Assembly (NCBI RefSeq): GCF_008370325.1
Contig: NZ_VNIP01000008.1
Location: 186,001-250,000, forward strand
Source: Martinezella tropici
GTDB lineage: Bacteria; Pseudomonadota; Alphaproteobacteria; Rhizobiales; Rhizobiaceae
Reading direction: 5' to 3'
DNA length: 64,000 nucleotides
The position numbers and the translations under genes are program-made. The notes beneath the pieces are model-generated. The model saw only the letters and a program-made list of their open reading frames with translations. It made no database searches and was not told the origin of the DNA. Shown here piece after piece: positions 1-9,220 of this stretch (the stretch's first letter is position 1; the number at the start of each line of letters is the position of its first letter).

Positions 1-202
1 TCTCGACCGTGGCGGAAGCACCGAGCGTCGAGGCGAGCTTGCGGGCGACGATCGCGCTTTCGTCCAGCCGCTGCGGATTGACGTCCATCAGCGCGATCCT
101 CGCGCCGGCAAGTGCCGGACGCTGCAAGACGTCGCCGATGATATTCTTCATGAAGACGGTCGAGCCGGCTCCGATGAATGTGATCTTGGGAGTGCCTGTC
201 AT
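1..202 (-). CDS. GH4 family alpha-galactosidase, N-terminal part (cut by window edge)
   Basis: Only the first 67 codons are present. The start is the ATG at 202, 18 bp after the stop of the ATPase gene. The N-terminus reads KITFIGAGSTVFMKNIIGD, the dinucleotide-binding GxGS motif of glycoside hydrolase family 4, which uses NAD+ and a divalent metal to cleave alpha-glycosides by a redox mechanism. It follows the ABC transporter genes on the same strand, so it is probably the last or a late gene of the galactoside operon. It differs from the complete GH4 enzyme at 6429-7895, so the locus carries two family members. Family assignment is firm. Substrate (alpha-galactosides such as melibiose or raffinose) is inferred from context. 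Confidence 0.8.
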   Translation of the reverse strand, partial: MTGTPKITFIGAGSTVFMKNIIGDVLQRPALAGARIALMDVNPQRLDESAIVARKLASTLGASATVE

Positions 203-220
203 GTCAAAATCTCCTGAATG

Positions 221-1891
221 CTATGAAGCCACCTCGAACGCCGCTCTGACAAGGCGTTCGGTGTAAGCGGTCTTGGGATGCAACAGAACCTCTTCGACCG
301 GCCCTTCCTCCATGATCTTGCCGTGCTGCATGACGATGACGCGGTGGCAAAGGGCGCGGACGACCTTGAGGTCGTGGGAAATGAATAGGTAGCTCAGACC
401 TTTCTCGTCCTGCAGCTTTCGCAGCAGGTCGATGATCTGGGCCTGGACGGAGAGATCGAGCGCGGAAGTCGGCTCGTCGAGAAGGATGAATTCCGGCTCG
501 AGCGCGATAGCGCGGGCAATCGCAATGCGCTGGCGCTGGCCGCCGGAAAATTCATGCGGAAAGCGCGAGAGAATGTTGGCCGGCATGCCGGCGCTGACGA
601 GCGCTTCCTTGACGCGCTCCAGCCGCTCGGCCTTGTTGGCGCCGAGGTTGTTGACCACCAGCCCCTCGCAAATGATCTGGCCGATGGTCATGCGCGGATT
701 GAGCGACGAGAACGGGTCCTGGAATACGATCTGCATGCGCGAACGCAACGGCCGCATTTCGGCGCGCGAGCGGCCATGGATTGCCTGCCCGTCGAAGAAA
801 ATCTCGCCGCTATCGGCATCGATCAGCCGCACCAGCGCTTGGCCGAAGGTGGTCTTGCCGGAACCGGATTCACCGACCAGGCCGAGCGTTTCGTGTCGGC
901 GCAGATCGATATTGAGGCCGTCGACGGCGACGAGTTCGCGCATGTCGGGCTTGAAGAAGCTGCCGTGACGCAGCATGAACGCCACCTTGACGGATTTGCC
1001 TTCGAGGACGGTGTCGCAGTTCGGCGGCAGCGGCTTTGCCTGTCCGCGCGGTTCCGAGGTCAGCAGGTGCTGCGTATAGGGATGCTGCGGATTGGCGAAG
1101 AGCGCCTCTGTCGTGTTGTGCTCGCGCATTTCGCCATGCTGCATCACATAGACATAGTCGGAGAACTGACGCACGACCGTCAGGTCATGGGTGATCAGGA
1201 TGACGGCCATGCCGAGCTGCTTCTGCAGATTGCGGATGAGGTTGAGGATCTGTGCCTGGACGGTGACGTCGAGCGCCGTCGTCGGTTCGTCGGCAATCAA
1301 GACGTCCGGATCGTTGGCGAGCGCCATGGCGATCATCACGCGCTGGCGCTGCCCGCCGGAGAGCTGATGCGGATATTGCTTCAGCCGCGCTTCCGGATCG
1401 GGAATCTGCACCTGTTTCAAGAGGTCGAGAGCCCGCTTCTCAGCGTCGCGGCGGCTGACCTTGCGATGAACCCTTATCGCTTCGACGATCTGGCTGCCGA
1501 TGGTGTAGATCGGATTGAGCGAGCTCATCGGCTCCTGAAAGATCATCGAGATGCGGTCGCCGCGCAGCTGCCGGCGCGCGCGTTCGGAGAACTTCAGCAC
1601 GTTCTTGCCGTCGTAATGGACGACGGATTTGTCCGAAACCACGGCGCGCTTGGTCAGCAGCCCCATCACTGTGCGGGCCGTCACCGATTTTCCCGAGCCG
1701 GACTCACCAACGATGGCAATGGTTTCGCCGCGATAAAGCTGGAAGGTGATGTCCTTGACGGCATCGACCATGCCGTCCTCGACCTTGAACTTGACGGCGA
1801 TGTTGCGGGCGTCGATGACAGGCGAGGCTGTCTTGTTCGCGGCATCGAGCCGCGTGTCGGGGGCGAAGGAATTGACGAGTGCAAGAGCCAT
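221..1891 (-). CDS. Oligopeptide/galactoside-type ABC transporter, fused double ATP-binding protein
   Basis: A 556-residue protein with two complete ABC ATPase domains (DppD-DppF or YejF architecture). Each half has a Walker A motif ([10 protein letters not shown], then [10 protein letters not shown]), an LSGGQRQR or FSGGQRQR signature, and a Walker B ending in DEPT. It would power the two adjacent permeases from the cytoplasmic face. The ATG at 1891 is preferred over an upstream start at 1948 because AGGAG lies just before it and the longer form would overlap the permease gene. The permease stop is 13 bp upstream, so the genes are surely co-transcribed. Although the family is called oligopeptide-type, flanking glycosidases suggest a galactoside substrate, as for S. 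meliloti Agp. Confidence 0.9.
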   Translation of the reverse strand: MALALVNSFAPDTRLDAANKTASPVIDARNIAVKFKVEDGMVDAVKDITFQLYRGETIAIVGESGSGKSVTARTVMGLLTKRAVVSDKSVVHYDGKNVLKFSERARRQLRGDRISMIFQEPMSSLNPIYTIGSQIVEAIRVHRKVSRRDAEKRALDLLKQVQIPDPEARLKQYPHQLSGGQRQRVMIAMALANDPDVLIADEPTTALDVTVQAQILNLIRNLQKQLGMAVILITHDLTVVRQFSDYVYVMQHGEMREHNTTEALFANPQHPYTQHLLTSEPRGQAKPLPPNCDTVLEGKSVKVAFMLRHGSFFKPDMRELVAVDGLNIDLRRHETLGLVGESGSGKTTFGQALVRLIDADSGEIFFDGQAIHGRSRAEMRPLRSRMQIVFQDPFSSLNPRMTIGQIICEGLVVNNLGANKAERLERVKEALVSAGMPANILSRFPHEFSGGQRQRIAIARAIALEPEFILLDEPTSALDLSVQAQIIDLLRKLQDEKGLSYLFISHDLKVVRALCHRVIVMQHGKIMEEGPVEEVLLHPKTAYTERLVRAAFEVAS

Positions 1892-1904
1892 ATCCGTTCT
1901 CCTC

Positions 1905-3032
1905 TCAATAGGGATCGATCGCGTCGCGCAGGCCGTCGCCAAGGGCATTGAAGGCGAAGACGGTGACGAGAACGAAGGCGACGGGGGTGAGGATCCAGGG
2001 GTAGGAGCCGATGACGGAATAGGTCGACGTATCCTGCAGCATCAGACCCCAGGAGATCAGCGGCGGTTTGACGGCAAAGCCGAGGAAGCCGAGGAAGGAT
2101 TCCAGCAGCACTACGCTCGGGATCGCGAGCGTCACGGTCACGATTACGTGGCTCATGACATTCGGGAAAATATGCTGCAGGATGATGCGCCGATCGGTCG
2201 CGCCGACCGCCATGGCCGCGCGGACATAATCGATGCGCGCCAGAGCCAGCGTCTTGCCGCGCACCTCGCGTGACATCTGCGCCCAGCCGAGCGCCGACAT
2301 GACGACGATGACGAAGGCGAGGAAGACATTGGTTGGAGCCGTCACCGGGATCAGCGAGGTCAGAGCCAGGTAGAGCGGCAGCTGCGGGAAGGCCAATACC
2401 ACTTCGACGAAACGCTGGATCCAGGCATCGAGCGTGCCGCCGAAATAGCCCGATATCATGCCGACCGCAGTGCCGACGACGGTGACGATGGCAACGACCG
2501 TCAAGGCGATCATCAAAGAGATGCGCGAACCGTAGATGGTGCGCGACAGCACATCCCGGCCGAATTTGTCCGTGCCGAGGAAATGGACGGGACCGCCGTC
2601 CGTGGCGCCGAAGAGATGCCGGTCGCCGGGGATCAGGCCAAAGAGACGGTAAGGGTCGCCCTTGACGAAGAGGCCGAGCAGGCGAGGGTGATCGTAATCC
2701 GGTCCGACGATCGGCTGGAAGGTTACGGGATCGAGATCGCTGGTCTCGGCGAGGGCGTAGACCCGAGGCTGGAGGACGAAATTACCATCCTTGTCGTGAA
2801 AGCTGATGACCTGCGGCGGCGCGAAGCCGGTGTCCGTCGCCTTCGGATCGAGCGGTGCGACGAATTCCGCGAAGATCGCCATCAGCAGGAGCAGAACGAC
2901 GAGGGTCAGGCCGCCCATGCCGGTCCAGGAGCGCTTCAGGCGACGCCAGACCAGCGCGATGTAGCTCTCGTTGCCACTCTTCTGCTTGATCTTCTCTTCG
3001 GGCGGCGGCGGGGAATTGCTGAAAGCAAGCAT
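1905..3032 (-). CDS. ABC transporter permease, OppC/DppC type
   Basis: A 375-residue inner-membrane permease. After a cytoplasmic proline-rich N-terminus there is a first transmembrane helix (about residues 38-60), a long periplasmic insertion, then the C-terminal transmembrane block carrying the permease coupling region (AMAVGATDRRIILQHIFPN). It pairs with the OppB-type permease encoded immediately upstream: that gene's stop codon and this start codon overlap at 3032, indicating translational coupling. The long segment between the first helix and the core (about residues 60-165) is larger than in standard OppC and fits the AgpC/YejE-like subgroup. Transport of alpha-galactosides is inferred from the neighbours. 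Confidence 0.88.
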   Translation of the reverse strand: MLAFSNSPPPPEEKIKQKSGNESYIALVWRRLKRSWTGMGGLTLVVLLLLMAIFAEFVAPLDPKATDTGFAPPQVISFHDKDGNFVLQPRVYALAETSDLDPVTFQPIVGPDYDHPRLLGLFVKGDPYRLFGLIPGDRHLFGATDGGPVHFLGTDKFGRDVLSRTIYGSRISLMIALTVVAIVTVVGTAVGMISGYFGGTLDAWIQRFVEVVLAFPQLPLYLALTSLIPVTAPTNVFLAFVIVVMSALGWAQMSREVRGKTLALARIDYVRAAMAVGATDRRIILQHIFPNVMSHVIVTVTLAIPSVVLLESFLGFLGFAVKPPLISWGLMLQDTSTYSVIGSYPWILTPVAFVLVTVFAFNALGDGLRDAIDPY

Positions 3033-4042
3033 CAGTGGATCCCTCCCTGTTGACGCACGCGCGGATCGAGCAGGGCAAGCAGCACGTCAGCGATGATGTT
3101 ACCGATGATGAGGGTTGCCGAAAGCACCATCATGAAGGTTGCGGTCACGTAGACGTCGCCGACGGCCATCGAACCGACGATCGCCGGTCCGACGGTCGGC
3201 AGCGTGAAGATGATCGCGGTCTCGATTTCGCCGGTCAGCATGTAGGGCAGGACGACACCCTGATACATGATCAGGGGATGAAGCGCATTCGGCACAGCAT
3301 GGCGCATGACGACGGCGCCGCCGGAAAGGCCCTTGGCGCGCGCCGTTTCCACATATTGGGCATTCAGCGTGTCCAGCAGGTTACCGCGCATTATGCGCAT
3401 ATTGTAGGCAAGGCCGCCGAACGTGGCGATCGCAACGACCGGCCAGACATGCTTGACGAGATCGACGAATTTGGCCCAGGACCATGGCGCGCCGCCATAT
3501 TGCGGCGAGAAGAAGCTGCCGATCTCCGAGACGTTGAGCTGGAAGACGAGGATGTAGACGATGATCAGCGCCATCAGGAAGCGCGGCACCGTCATGCCGA
3601 GGAACGAGACGCCGGCGAGCAGATTGTCGATCCAGCTATATTGCCGCGTTGCGGCCCAGATGCCGAAACCGATGCCGAGAATCGATGCCAGGATGTGGCA
3701 CACGAGCGCCAATGCCAGGGTGCGCGGCAGGCGCTCGCCGACGACATCGGCCACCGGCTTGTTGTAGACCATGCTGTAGCCGAAATCGCCTCTGGTGACG
3801 ATGCCGCCGATCCAGTTGAAGTATTGGACGACCATCGGCTTGTCGAGACCGTGCTCGCGGCGATAAGCCTGCGCCTGCGCATCTGCCTGTTCGAAGGACG
3901 CGCCGCCCTGGTTTATCAGCTGCGAGCGGATGTAATCGGCATAGTCGCCCGGCGGTGCCTGTATGATGGCGAAGGTCACCACGCTCAGGATCAGGAGCAC
4001 GGGAATGGCGGATGCTATGCGAACGAGCAGGAATCGTAACAT
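3032..4042 (-). CDS. ABC transporter permease, OppB/DppB type
   Basis: A 336-residue inner-membrane permease starting MLRFLLVRIASAIPVLL, the classic OppB N-terminus: a first helix, then a periplasmic loop containing GDYADYIRSQL. The C-terminal half carries the coupling motif (YVETARAKGLSGGAVVMRHAV split across the EAA loop). An ATG at 4042 is chosen over a TTG 33 bp upstream because the conserved family N-terminus begins there. It lies 159 bp downstream of the binding-protein gene, separated by a strong hairpin, and its 3' end overlaps the next permease gene. Together with that permease it forms the membrane channel. Confidence 0.88.
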   Translation of the reverse strand: MLRFLLVRIASAIPVLLILSVVTFAIIQAPPGDYADYIRSQLINQGGASFEQADAQAQAYRREHGLDKPMVVQYFNWIGGIVTRGDFGYSMVYNKPVADVVGERLPRTLALALVCHILASILGIGFGIWAATRQYSWIDNLLAGVSFLGMTVPRFLMALIIVYILVFQLNVSEIGSFFSPQYGGAPWSWAKFVDLVKHVWPVVAIATFGGLAYNMRIMRGNLLDTLNAQYVETARAKGLSGGAVVMRHAVPNALHPLIMYQGVVLPYMLTGEIETAIIFTLPTVGPAIVGSMAVGDVYVTATFMMVLSATLIIGNIIADVLLALLDPRVRQQGGIH

Positions 4043-4154
4043 CGGACGGTTCGCTTCTCTTGATGCTGTCGACAATCTCGATCCGATGAGGACGATATGT
4101 GCCAGCGGTTCATGTTTGCCCGGCGATGGCTGATCGCTGGAATGCTTCAGGTTT

Positions 4155-4187
4155 CGATGGCAGCCGGGGTCATGCCGGCTGCCATCG
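4155..4187 (-). terminator. Hairpin between binding-protein and permease genes (attenuator-like)
   Basis: A perfect 13-bp inverted repeat (CGATGGCAGCCGG and its complement, 7-nt loop) starts 14 bp beyond the stop codon of the binding-protein gene. There is no long U-run, so it is more likely a partial terminator or an mRNA 3'-end stabiliser. That would give more binding protein than permease, a usual arrangement in ABC operons. Confidence 0.6.
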
Positions 4188-4201
4188 GGTCGGTTGGAAC
4201 C

Positions 4202-6289
4202 TTATTTGATCGGGCCGGCGCCGCCCGGAGCGCCCGGTAGTTCCTCGGGGAACAGCTCGTATTTGCCCTGCTTGTCTGCCGCCACCCAGAGCCGCTCGCG
4301 GATGATGGAATCTTCAGCCCAGTTGAACAGGAAGATCGGCGTACCGGGAGGAACGTTGGAGAAGCGCTTGTTGATGATGAGAGCTCCCGGATATTCGGTC
4401 AGACCGATATTGTAGAGATGCTCCGTCGAGATCTTCTGGAACTGCTTCATCAAGGCCACGCGCTCGTCATTGTCCTTCGATGCGGTGAACTTGTTGACGA
4501 CATCGACCATGTCCTTTTCGAAGGGCATCAGATCCAGCTGTCCGCTTTCCGGGGCGCGGTGATTCCAGCTCGTGCGCGGGCCGACGGGCGCTAGCTGCTC
4601 GGTGTTCTGCACGACCGAGGCAAGCTCCGTGGTATTGCGTCGTACCATCCAGTCGAAGCGGCCGCTGTAGTTGGCATCGTCGCGCTTGGGGCCGACCAGC
4701 GCATTGATGATGACGCGCAGCCCGAGCTTTTCCATCTGGCTGACGACGCCCTCGGCAAGGCTCTTGTCGGTGGTGTAATCGCTGCTGACGAGAAGGGTGA
4801 TCTCCACATCCTTGCCGCCATTGACGCCGGCCGGGAAGTTGACGATGCCATTGCCATCGGTGTCCTTCAGCCCGGCTTTTGCCAGTTCGGCCTTCGCTGC
4901 GGCGAGATCGAACGGGTAATAGACGGTGGATTTGCGATCATAGAAGCTGCTGCCGGAAGCCAGGCCCCCCGGATAGATCGCCGTGAACGGTCCCTTGACC
5001 AGCGACTCCCCGAGCGCCTTGCGATCGAGCGCCATCGTCACGGCCTTGCGGAAGTCCTCGTTGCGGTTCAAGTCACGTACTGCCTGAGCACGGTCGTCCG
5101 GATTGCCCCAGCCATTGGCGGAGAAATTCATCTGCAGGTTATAGCCGATGAGGCGGGGACCGAAGGCGAGGCGAGCCGGGGCATCCGGCTGCGCGGCGCG
5201 CTTCAGCGAGGCGACGAAATTTTCCGGCTGCTCGAGATTCGACAGGTCGCCGGAGCCGGCAACGGCCTGCACGTCACGGTCCGCCCAGGTCGAGAGCTTG
5301 TAATGCAGCTCGTTGAAGTAAGGAAGCTGATTGCCCTTCTCGTCGACCTTCCAGTAATAGGGGTTGCGGCGCAGGACGATGATGTCGTCGGAACGATATT
5401 CGACCGGCACCCAGCCACCCATGACTGGCATGTTCATATATTCCGGCGGGAACGCGTTCTTGAACTGATCGTAGGTGTTCTTGGAATATTTCGGGTGCTG
5501 CGGCTTCAGGATATGCGACGGGCCTGGGCAGAAGCTCGGATAGGCCATCGTGTAGAGATATTGCTTCGGGAAGGCATCCTTGAAGGTCCATTCGACCGTA
5601 TAGTCGTCGATCTTCTTCAGCGTCGTTCCCTCGCCGAATGCTTCCGGCGATGCGCCGCCGCCAAGCGGCGAGACATTCGGGTCGATGACCTCGTCATCCC
5701 AGTAGAACATGATGTCGTCGGCGTTGAAGGGGGCGCCATCGGACCATTTCGCGCCTTCGATCAGGTGCATGGTGAGCTTGTGGCCGTCCGGCGACCATTC
5801 CCAGCTCTTGGCAAGGTTCGGCAGCGGTTCGGTATCCTTTGCCTCGACCTGGAAGAGCGGAGCCGTGCGCGTCAGGCACTCCGAAAGAGCGATGTCGATG
5901 CCGCCCCAGCCCTGGGTCTGACCGGCACCATAGTTCCAGCCTTCGGGCCTGCCGCCGATGACATGACGCAGCGTGTCGCCATAGACGCCGATGCCGTCAG
6001 GCATATTGCCGGTCTTGAAAACAAGCGGCTCCTTCGGCAGTCGATCCTTGACGGGTGGCAGCTTGCCGGCCTTCACGAACTTCTCCGTGACCCAGGCGGG
6101 TTCGTGGTATTCCGGCAGCGCCTTGAATTCCAAAATGGAATTGCGCTCGACATATTTGATCTTTCCTTCCGCCGGAAAGACTGGCGGAACGGGCGGCACT
6201 GTCGGTTCGGCCGCGTAGGCGCTGATGGCGATCGCGGATGTGGCAATCGTCAATGCGGCCAGAAGGCCGATCGGTCGAAAATGTCTCAT
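4202..6289 (-). CDS. OppA-type ABC solute-binding protein (AgpA-like)
   Basis: A 695-residue periplasmic protein. Residues 1-26 form a Sec signal peptide (basic MRHFRP, hydrophobic stretch, AYA-A cleavage). The mature part is an SBP family 5 fold with typical stretches such as LAKSWEWSPDGHKLTMHL and WSDGAPFNADDIMFYWD. At about 700 residues it is longer than standard OppA (about 540), which fits the AgpA subgroup that binds alpha-galactosides in S. meliloti. GGAGAGAG precedes the ATG at 6289. It lies between a GH4 gene upstream and the permease genes downstream on one strand. The family is certain. The galactoside ligand is inferred from flanking glycosidases and the AraC regulator. Confidence 0.88.
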   Translation of the reverse strand: MRHFRPIGLLAALTIATSAIAISAYAAEPTVPPVPPVFPAEGKIKYVERNSILEFKALPEYHEPAWVTEKFVKAGKLPPVKDRLPKEPLVFKTGNMPDGIGVYGDTLRHVIGGRPEGWNYGAGQTQGWGGIDIALSECLTRTAPLFQVEAKDTEPLPNLAKSWEWSPDGHKLTMHLIEGAKWSDGAPFNADDIMFYWDDEVIDPNVSPLGGGASPEAFGEGTTLKKIDDYTVEWTFKDAFPKQYLYTMAYPSFCPGPSHILKPQHPKYSKNTYDQFKNAFPPEYMNMPVMGGWVPVEYRSDDIIVLRRNPYYWKVDEKGNQLPYFNELHYKLSTWADRDVQAVAGSGDLSNLEQPENFVASLKRAAQPDAPARLAFGPRLIGYNLQMNFSANGWGNPDDRAQAVRDLNRNEDFRKAVTMALDRKALGESLVKGPFTAIYPGGLASGSSFYDRKSTVYYPFDLAAAKAELAKAGLKDTDGNGIVNFPAGVNGGKDVEITLLVSSDYTTDKSLAEGVVSQMEKLGLRVIINALVGPKRDDANYSGRFDWMVRRNTTELASVVQNTEQLAPVGPRTSWNHRAPESGQLDLMPFEKDMVDVVNKFTASKDNDERVALMKQFQKISTEHLYNIGLTEYPGALIINKRFSNVPPGTPIFLFNWAEDSIIRERLWVAADKQGKYELFPEELPGAPGGAGPIK

Positions 6290-6368
6290 CTTCTTCTCTC
6301 TCCCAATATCGCGACCGTTCCAATCGAGGTGTCGCGCTCCTCCGGTAAAACGGAAGACGATTGACCTA

Positions 6369-6399
6369 CGGCGGGAAATATCCCCTGAGATCCCCGCCG
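6369..6399 (-). other. Imperfect hairpin in GH4-binding protein intergenic region
   Basis: CGGCGGG pairs with CCCGCCG across a 17-nt loop, between the stop of the GH4 gene and the start of the binding-protein gene. It could be a processing or attenuation site. There is no U-tract, so it is not called a terminator. Confidence 0.3.
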
Positions 6400-6428
6400 C
6401 AGTACCTATCTTCCGATCTGTATGTTCG

Positions 6429-7895
6429 TCAGCCGGCCTGCTTCAGCGCGGCTTTCTCCGCCCGCAGTTCCTCGATCGAACGGACATTGCGGCTTGCCGC
6501 ACCCTTCCAATCGCGCGTCTTGACCTTGCCGCGCGACAGGCGCTCCTTCGCCTCATCAACGGCATGCGCGTATTGCGGCAGCCAGCGCGCCTCGGCGAGG
6601 ACCATTTCGTCGACCATCTGCCAGACCTCCTCCGGTGTGGCGATGGCACCGACCAGCGGGTCGTGCAGAACGGCAAGCTTCAGCAGTTCGATATCGCCGC
6701 TGATGGCGGCATGGACCGACATGCGCTGGACGTTGATCGACGAAATGCAGGTGGCGGCACACGCCTCGGGCAGCGTGATGCCCGCCACCATGTTGATGCC
6801 GAAGCGATCGACGAAGCCGGGCGATTCGATGATGGCATCGCTTGGCAGATTGGTGATGACGCCATTGTTCTTGACGTTGAAATGGCCGCGATAGACGCGG
6901 TTGGTTTCCAGCGCCTCGAGAATATGGCTCGCATGCTCGTTCGAGCGTCTGCTAGCGTCGATCGGCTGCGAGGCACTGTCGAGGATCTGCTGGAATTCCG
7001 TCTCGAACCAGTTGCGCGTCTCGGTGGAGTGACGCAGGTAGCCGCCGGTCTCGCCATGGATCCAGTCCGACATGTCGATCCACTTGTTGATCTCGTCCGG
7101 GCGCTTGCGATACCAGGGCAGGTATTCGGACAGGTGACCGTTGCTTTCCGTCGAATAGACGCCGAAACGCTTCAGCACATCGATGCGCAGCTTTTCCTGC
7201 TGCGAATAGACCGGATGCGCCTCGAAGGCCGCAATCAGCTCGTCCTTGCCGATCTTGCGGCCGTTGAGGCGCAGATCGACGAACCAGGTCTGATGGTTGA
7301 TGCCCGAGCAGATATAGTCGAGCTCGCGCTTGTCCTTGGCGCCGAGCACTTCGGCGATCTGTTCGGCGCCATGCTGGACGCCATGGCAAAGGCCGATCGT
7401 ATCGACCTTGCCGTATTCGATCGCCGCCCAGGTGTTCATCGCCATCGGGTTGGCATAGTTCAGGAACTTGGCACCGCTCTCGGCGACCTCGCGGATATCC
7501 TTGCAGAAGTCGAGAATGACGGGGATGTTGCGCTGGCCGTAGAGAATGCCGCCGGCGCAGATCGTATCGCCGACGCATTGGTCGATGCCGTATTTCAGCG
7601 GGATGCGGATATCCTCGGCATAGGCCTCCAATCCACCGACGCGGACACAGCTGATGACGTAGCGCGCGCCTTCCAGCGCCTTTCGGCGATTTGTGGTGGC
7701 GGTGACGCGCGTCGGCAGCTTGTTGGCCTCGACGATCCGGTCGAGGATCGCCTTGATCATCGTCAGATTGTGCTCACTCAGATCCGTCAGCGCGAACTCG
7801 ACATCGCGGAATTCCGGCACGCAGAGAATGTCGGTAAACAGCTTTTTCGTGAAACCGACGCTGCCTGCGCCGATAATAGCGATTTTGAAACTCAT
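6429..7895 (-). CDS. GH4 family alpha-glycosidase (alpha-galactosidase/glucosidase), first gene of the transporter operon
   Basis: A 488-residue cytoplasmic enzyme of glycoside hydrolase family 4. The N-terminus carries the NAD+-binding motif (IAIIGAGSVGFTKKL). The Cys of GLCHGVQHG and the His of GINHQTWF match the divalent-metal ligands of the family, and NYANPMAMNTW is the conserved segment near the active site. The chosen ATG at 7895 has GGTGAGG in front. A start at 7949 would add residues unlike the family. It is divergent from the AraC regulator and leads the operon containing the binding protein, permeases, ATPase and a second GH4 gene, so it probably hydrolyses the imported galactoside. 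Exact sugar specificity cannot be read from sequence. Confidence 0.88.
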   Translation of the reverse strand: MSFKIAIIGAGSVGFTKKLFTDILCVPEFRDVEFALTDLSEHNLTMIKAILDRIVEANKLPTRVTATTNRRKALEGARYVISCVRVGGLEAYAEDIRIPLKYGIDQCVGDTICAGGILYGQRNIPVILDFCKDIREVAESGAKFLNYANPMAMNTWAAIEYGKVDTIGLCHGVQHGAEQIAEVLGAKDKRELDYICSGINHQTWFVDLRLNGRKIGKDELIAAFEAHPVYSQQEKLRIDVLKRFGVYSTESNGHLSEYLPWYRKRPDEINKWIDMSDWIHGETGGYLRHSTETRNWFETEFQQILDSASQPIDASRRSNEHASHILEALETNRVYRGHFNVKNNGVITNLPSDAIIESPGFVDRFGINMVAGITLPEACAATCISSINVQRMSVHAAISGDIELLKLAVLHDPLVGAIATPEEVWQMVDEMVLAEARWLPQYAHAVDEAKERLSRGKVKTRDWKGAASRNVRSIEELRAEKAALKQAG

Positions 7896-7962
7896 GATCC
7901 TCACCTTCAAGTCGGTAGAACAAGCAGCGGCAGGGGAGAAAACGGGCATTTCGCCCTATGAT

Positions 7963-8064
7963 CGCAACGGTTGCGAAATAGGCCGAAATCGTGTCTTTTT
8001 CTTCAATCGCCGATCCTCAACGGCGGTCAAGCGCTGTTTTCTGGCGGGGATTATGCCTATAATC
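7963..8064. promoter_or_regulatory. Divergent promoter region with two palindromes
   Basis: The 212-bp gap between the GH4 gene and the AraC gene holds two inverted repeats. CGCAAC-G-GTTGCG is at 7963-7975, flanked by a wider imperfect symmetry (ATTTCG on the left, CGAAAT on the right). GATTAT-GCCT-ATAATC is at 8049-8064. They are candidate operators for the adjacent AraC-type regulator or a catabolite regulator. No binding is proven. Confidence 0.4.
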
Positions 8065-8107
8065 ACCCAGCCGAACAGAGAACTATTATGCTTTCAAGGG
8101 TAATTTT

Positions 8108-9010
8108 GTGCTGCAGGAATTGATCGATAACGGACAGGTTATGCGGACGGTTTCGCTGCCGCGCGGCCGTCACCGGCTGCATGCCATGCCGACCAGCGCC
8201 GGATACGAAATCCGGCACGACGAACCCTATGATTGGGACGGCCGCCGGCGCGGCCAGACGCCGTTTACCGTGCTTCAGCACACGATCAGCGGCACTGGTC
8301 GATTGCGCTATGAAAACCGCAACTATCGTGTGAATGCGGGCGATACGCTGCTGGTGCTCGTGCCGCACAATCATCGCTACTGGCTGGAGAAGGGTGAGCG
8401 CTGGGAATATTTCTGGATCTCGATGAATGGTGAGGAGGCGTTGCGCATCCATCGCCTGATCCTGGCCGCTGCCGGTCCTGTGTTGAAGCTGCAGCAGGCG
8501 ACCATCGATCAGCTGGCCGATTGCGGCCTGCGGCTCGTCAAGGGCGCCACGACGCCCGCCTCGGCTTCGGCGATCGCCTATGAGGCGGCCATGGCGCTCT
8601 ATGACGACGTCTTCGGCTCGCATGCCTTTGCTGCCGACCGCTCCGTCATGCAGATTGTCATCGACTACATTAACGCCAATCTCGACAAGCCGCTACCGGT
8701 CGAAGAGCTTGCGAAGGTGGGTGGCCTCAGCCGCGCGCATTTTTCGCGCGTCTTCGCCGAGAACGAAGGCGTGCCGCCGGCGGAATTCGTATTGCAGCAG
8801 CGCATGCAGCGTGCGGCGAAGCTGCTGACGAAGGCTGCCTTCATCCCGGTCAAGGAAGTCGCGATCATGTCGGGCTTCGATGATGCCAATTATTTTTCCA
8901 AGGTGTTTCGCCGCATCTACGGCATCAATCCGACGGAGTTCCGCACCACCGGCATGTATGCCGCGGTGCGCAGCCCGGTCGAGGAGGCGAAGAACGGGCG
9001 AAACCGATAA
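8108..9010 (+). CDS. AraC family transcriptional regulator of the galactoside locus (AgpT-like)
   Basis: A 300-residue regulator. Residues 20-130 form a cupin-type AraC ligand-binding domain (GRLRYENRNYRVNAGDTLLVLVPHNHRYWL). Residues about 180-285 hold the two helix-turn-helix motifs of AraC/XylS proteins (LPVEELAKVGGLSRAHFSR, then VKEVAIMSGFDDANYFSKVF). Start is GTG at 8108, preceded by AAGGG. It is divergent from the GH4/ABC operon and upstream of the GH2 gene, so it probably activates both in response to a galactoside. In S. meliloti an AraC protein, AgpT, plays this part. Calling this one AgpT is an inference from context. Confidence 0.88.
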   Translation: MLQELIDNGQVMRTVSLPRGRHRLHAMPTSAGYEIRHDEPYDWDGRRRGQTPFTVLQHTISGTGRLRYENRNYRVNAGDTLLVLVPHNHRYWLEKGERWEYFWISMNGEEALRIHRLILAAAGPVLKLQQATIDQLADCGLRLVKGATTPASASAIAYEAAMALYDDVFGSHAFAADRSVMQIVIDYINANLDKPLPVEELAKVGGLSRAHFSRVFAENEGVPPAEFVLQQRMQRAAKLLTKAAFIPVKEVAIMSGFDDANYFSKVFRRIYGINPTEFRTTGMYAAVRSPVEEAKNGRNR

Positions 9011-9220
9011 GTCGCGCGCCGGCTGGGGTCGCCGCCGTTTGCCTGCCCGGGAAAAGCGACCTCAGGAAAATCGAAATCCGCCAACCGGTCGCATTGCCTG
9101 TCCGTGGCGAGCCTGTATACATATCGCCCCGCGGCGCTTGTGCCTTCCTCGCCGTGCGCCTGATTTCCAAGCAACATCTGTTCGTCCCCGCTGCGACGGG
9201 CTAAATCGATAGGATTGAAT

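Noticed and set aside
6409..6419. TCTTCCGATCT, identical to 11 bases of a common sequencing adapter end
   Set aside because: Only 11 bases, inside a normal intergenic region with intact flanking genes. A longer adapter match would be needed to suspect assembly contamination.
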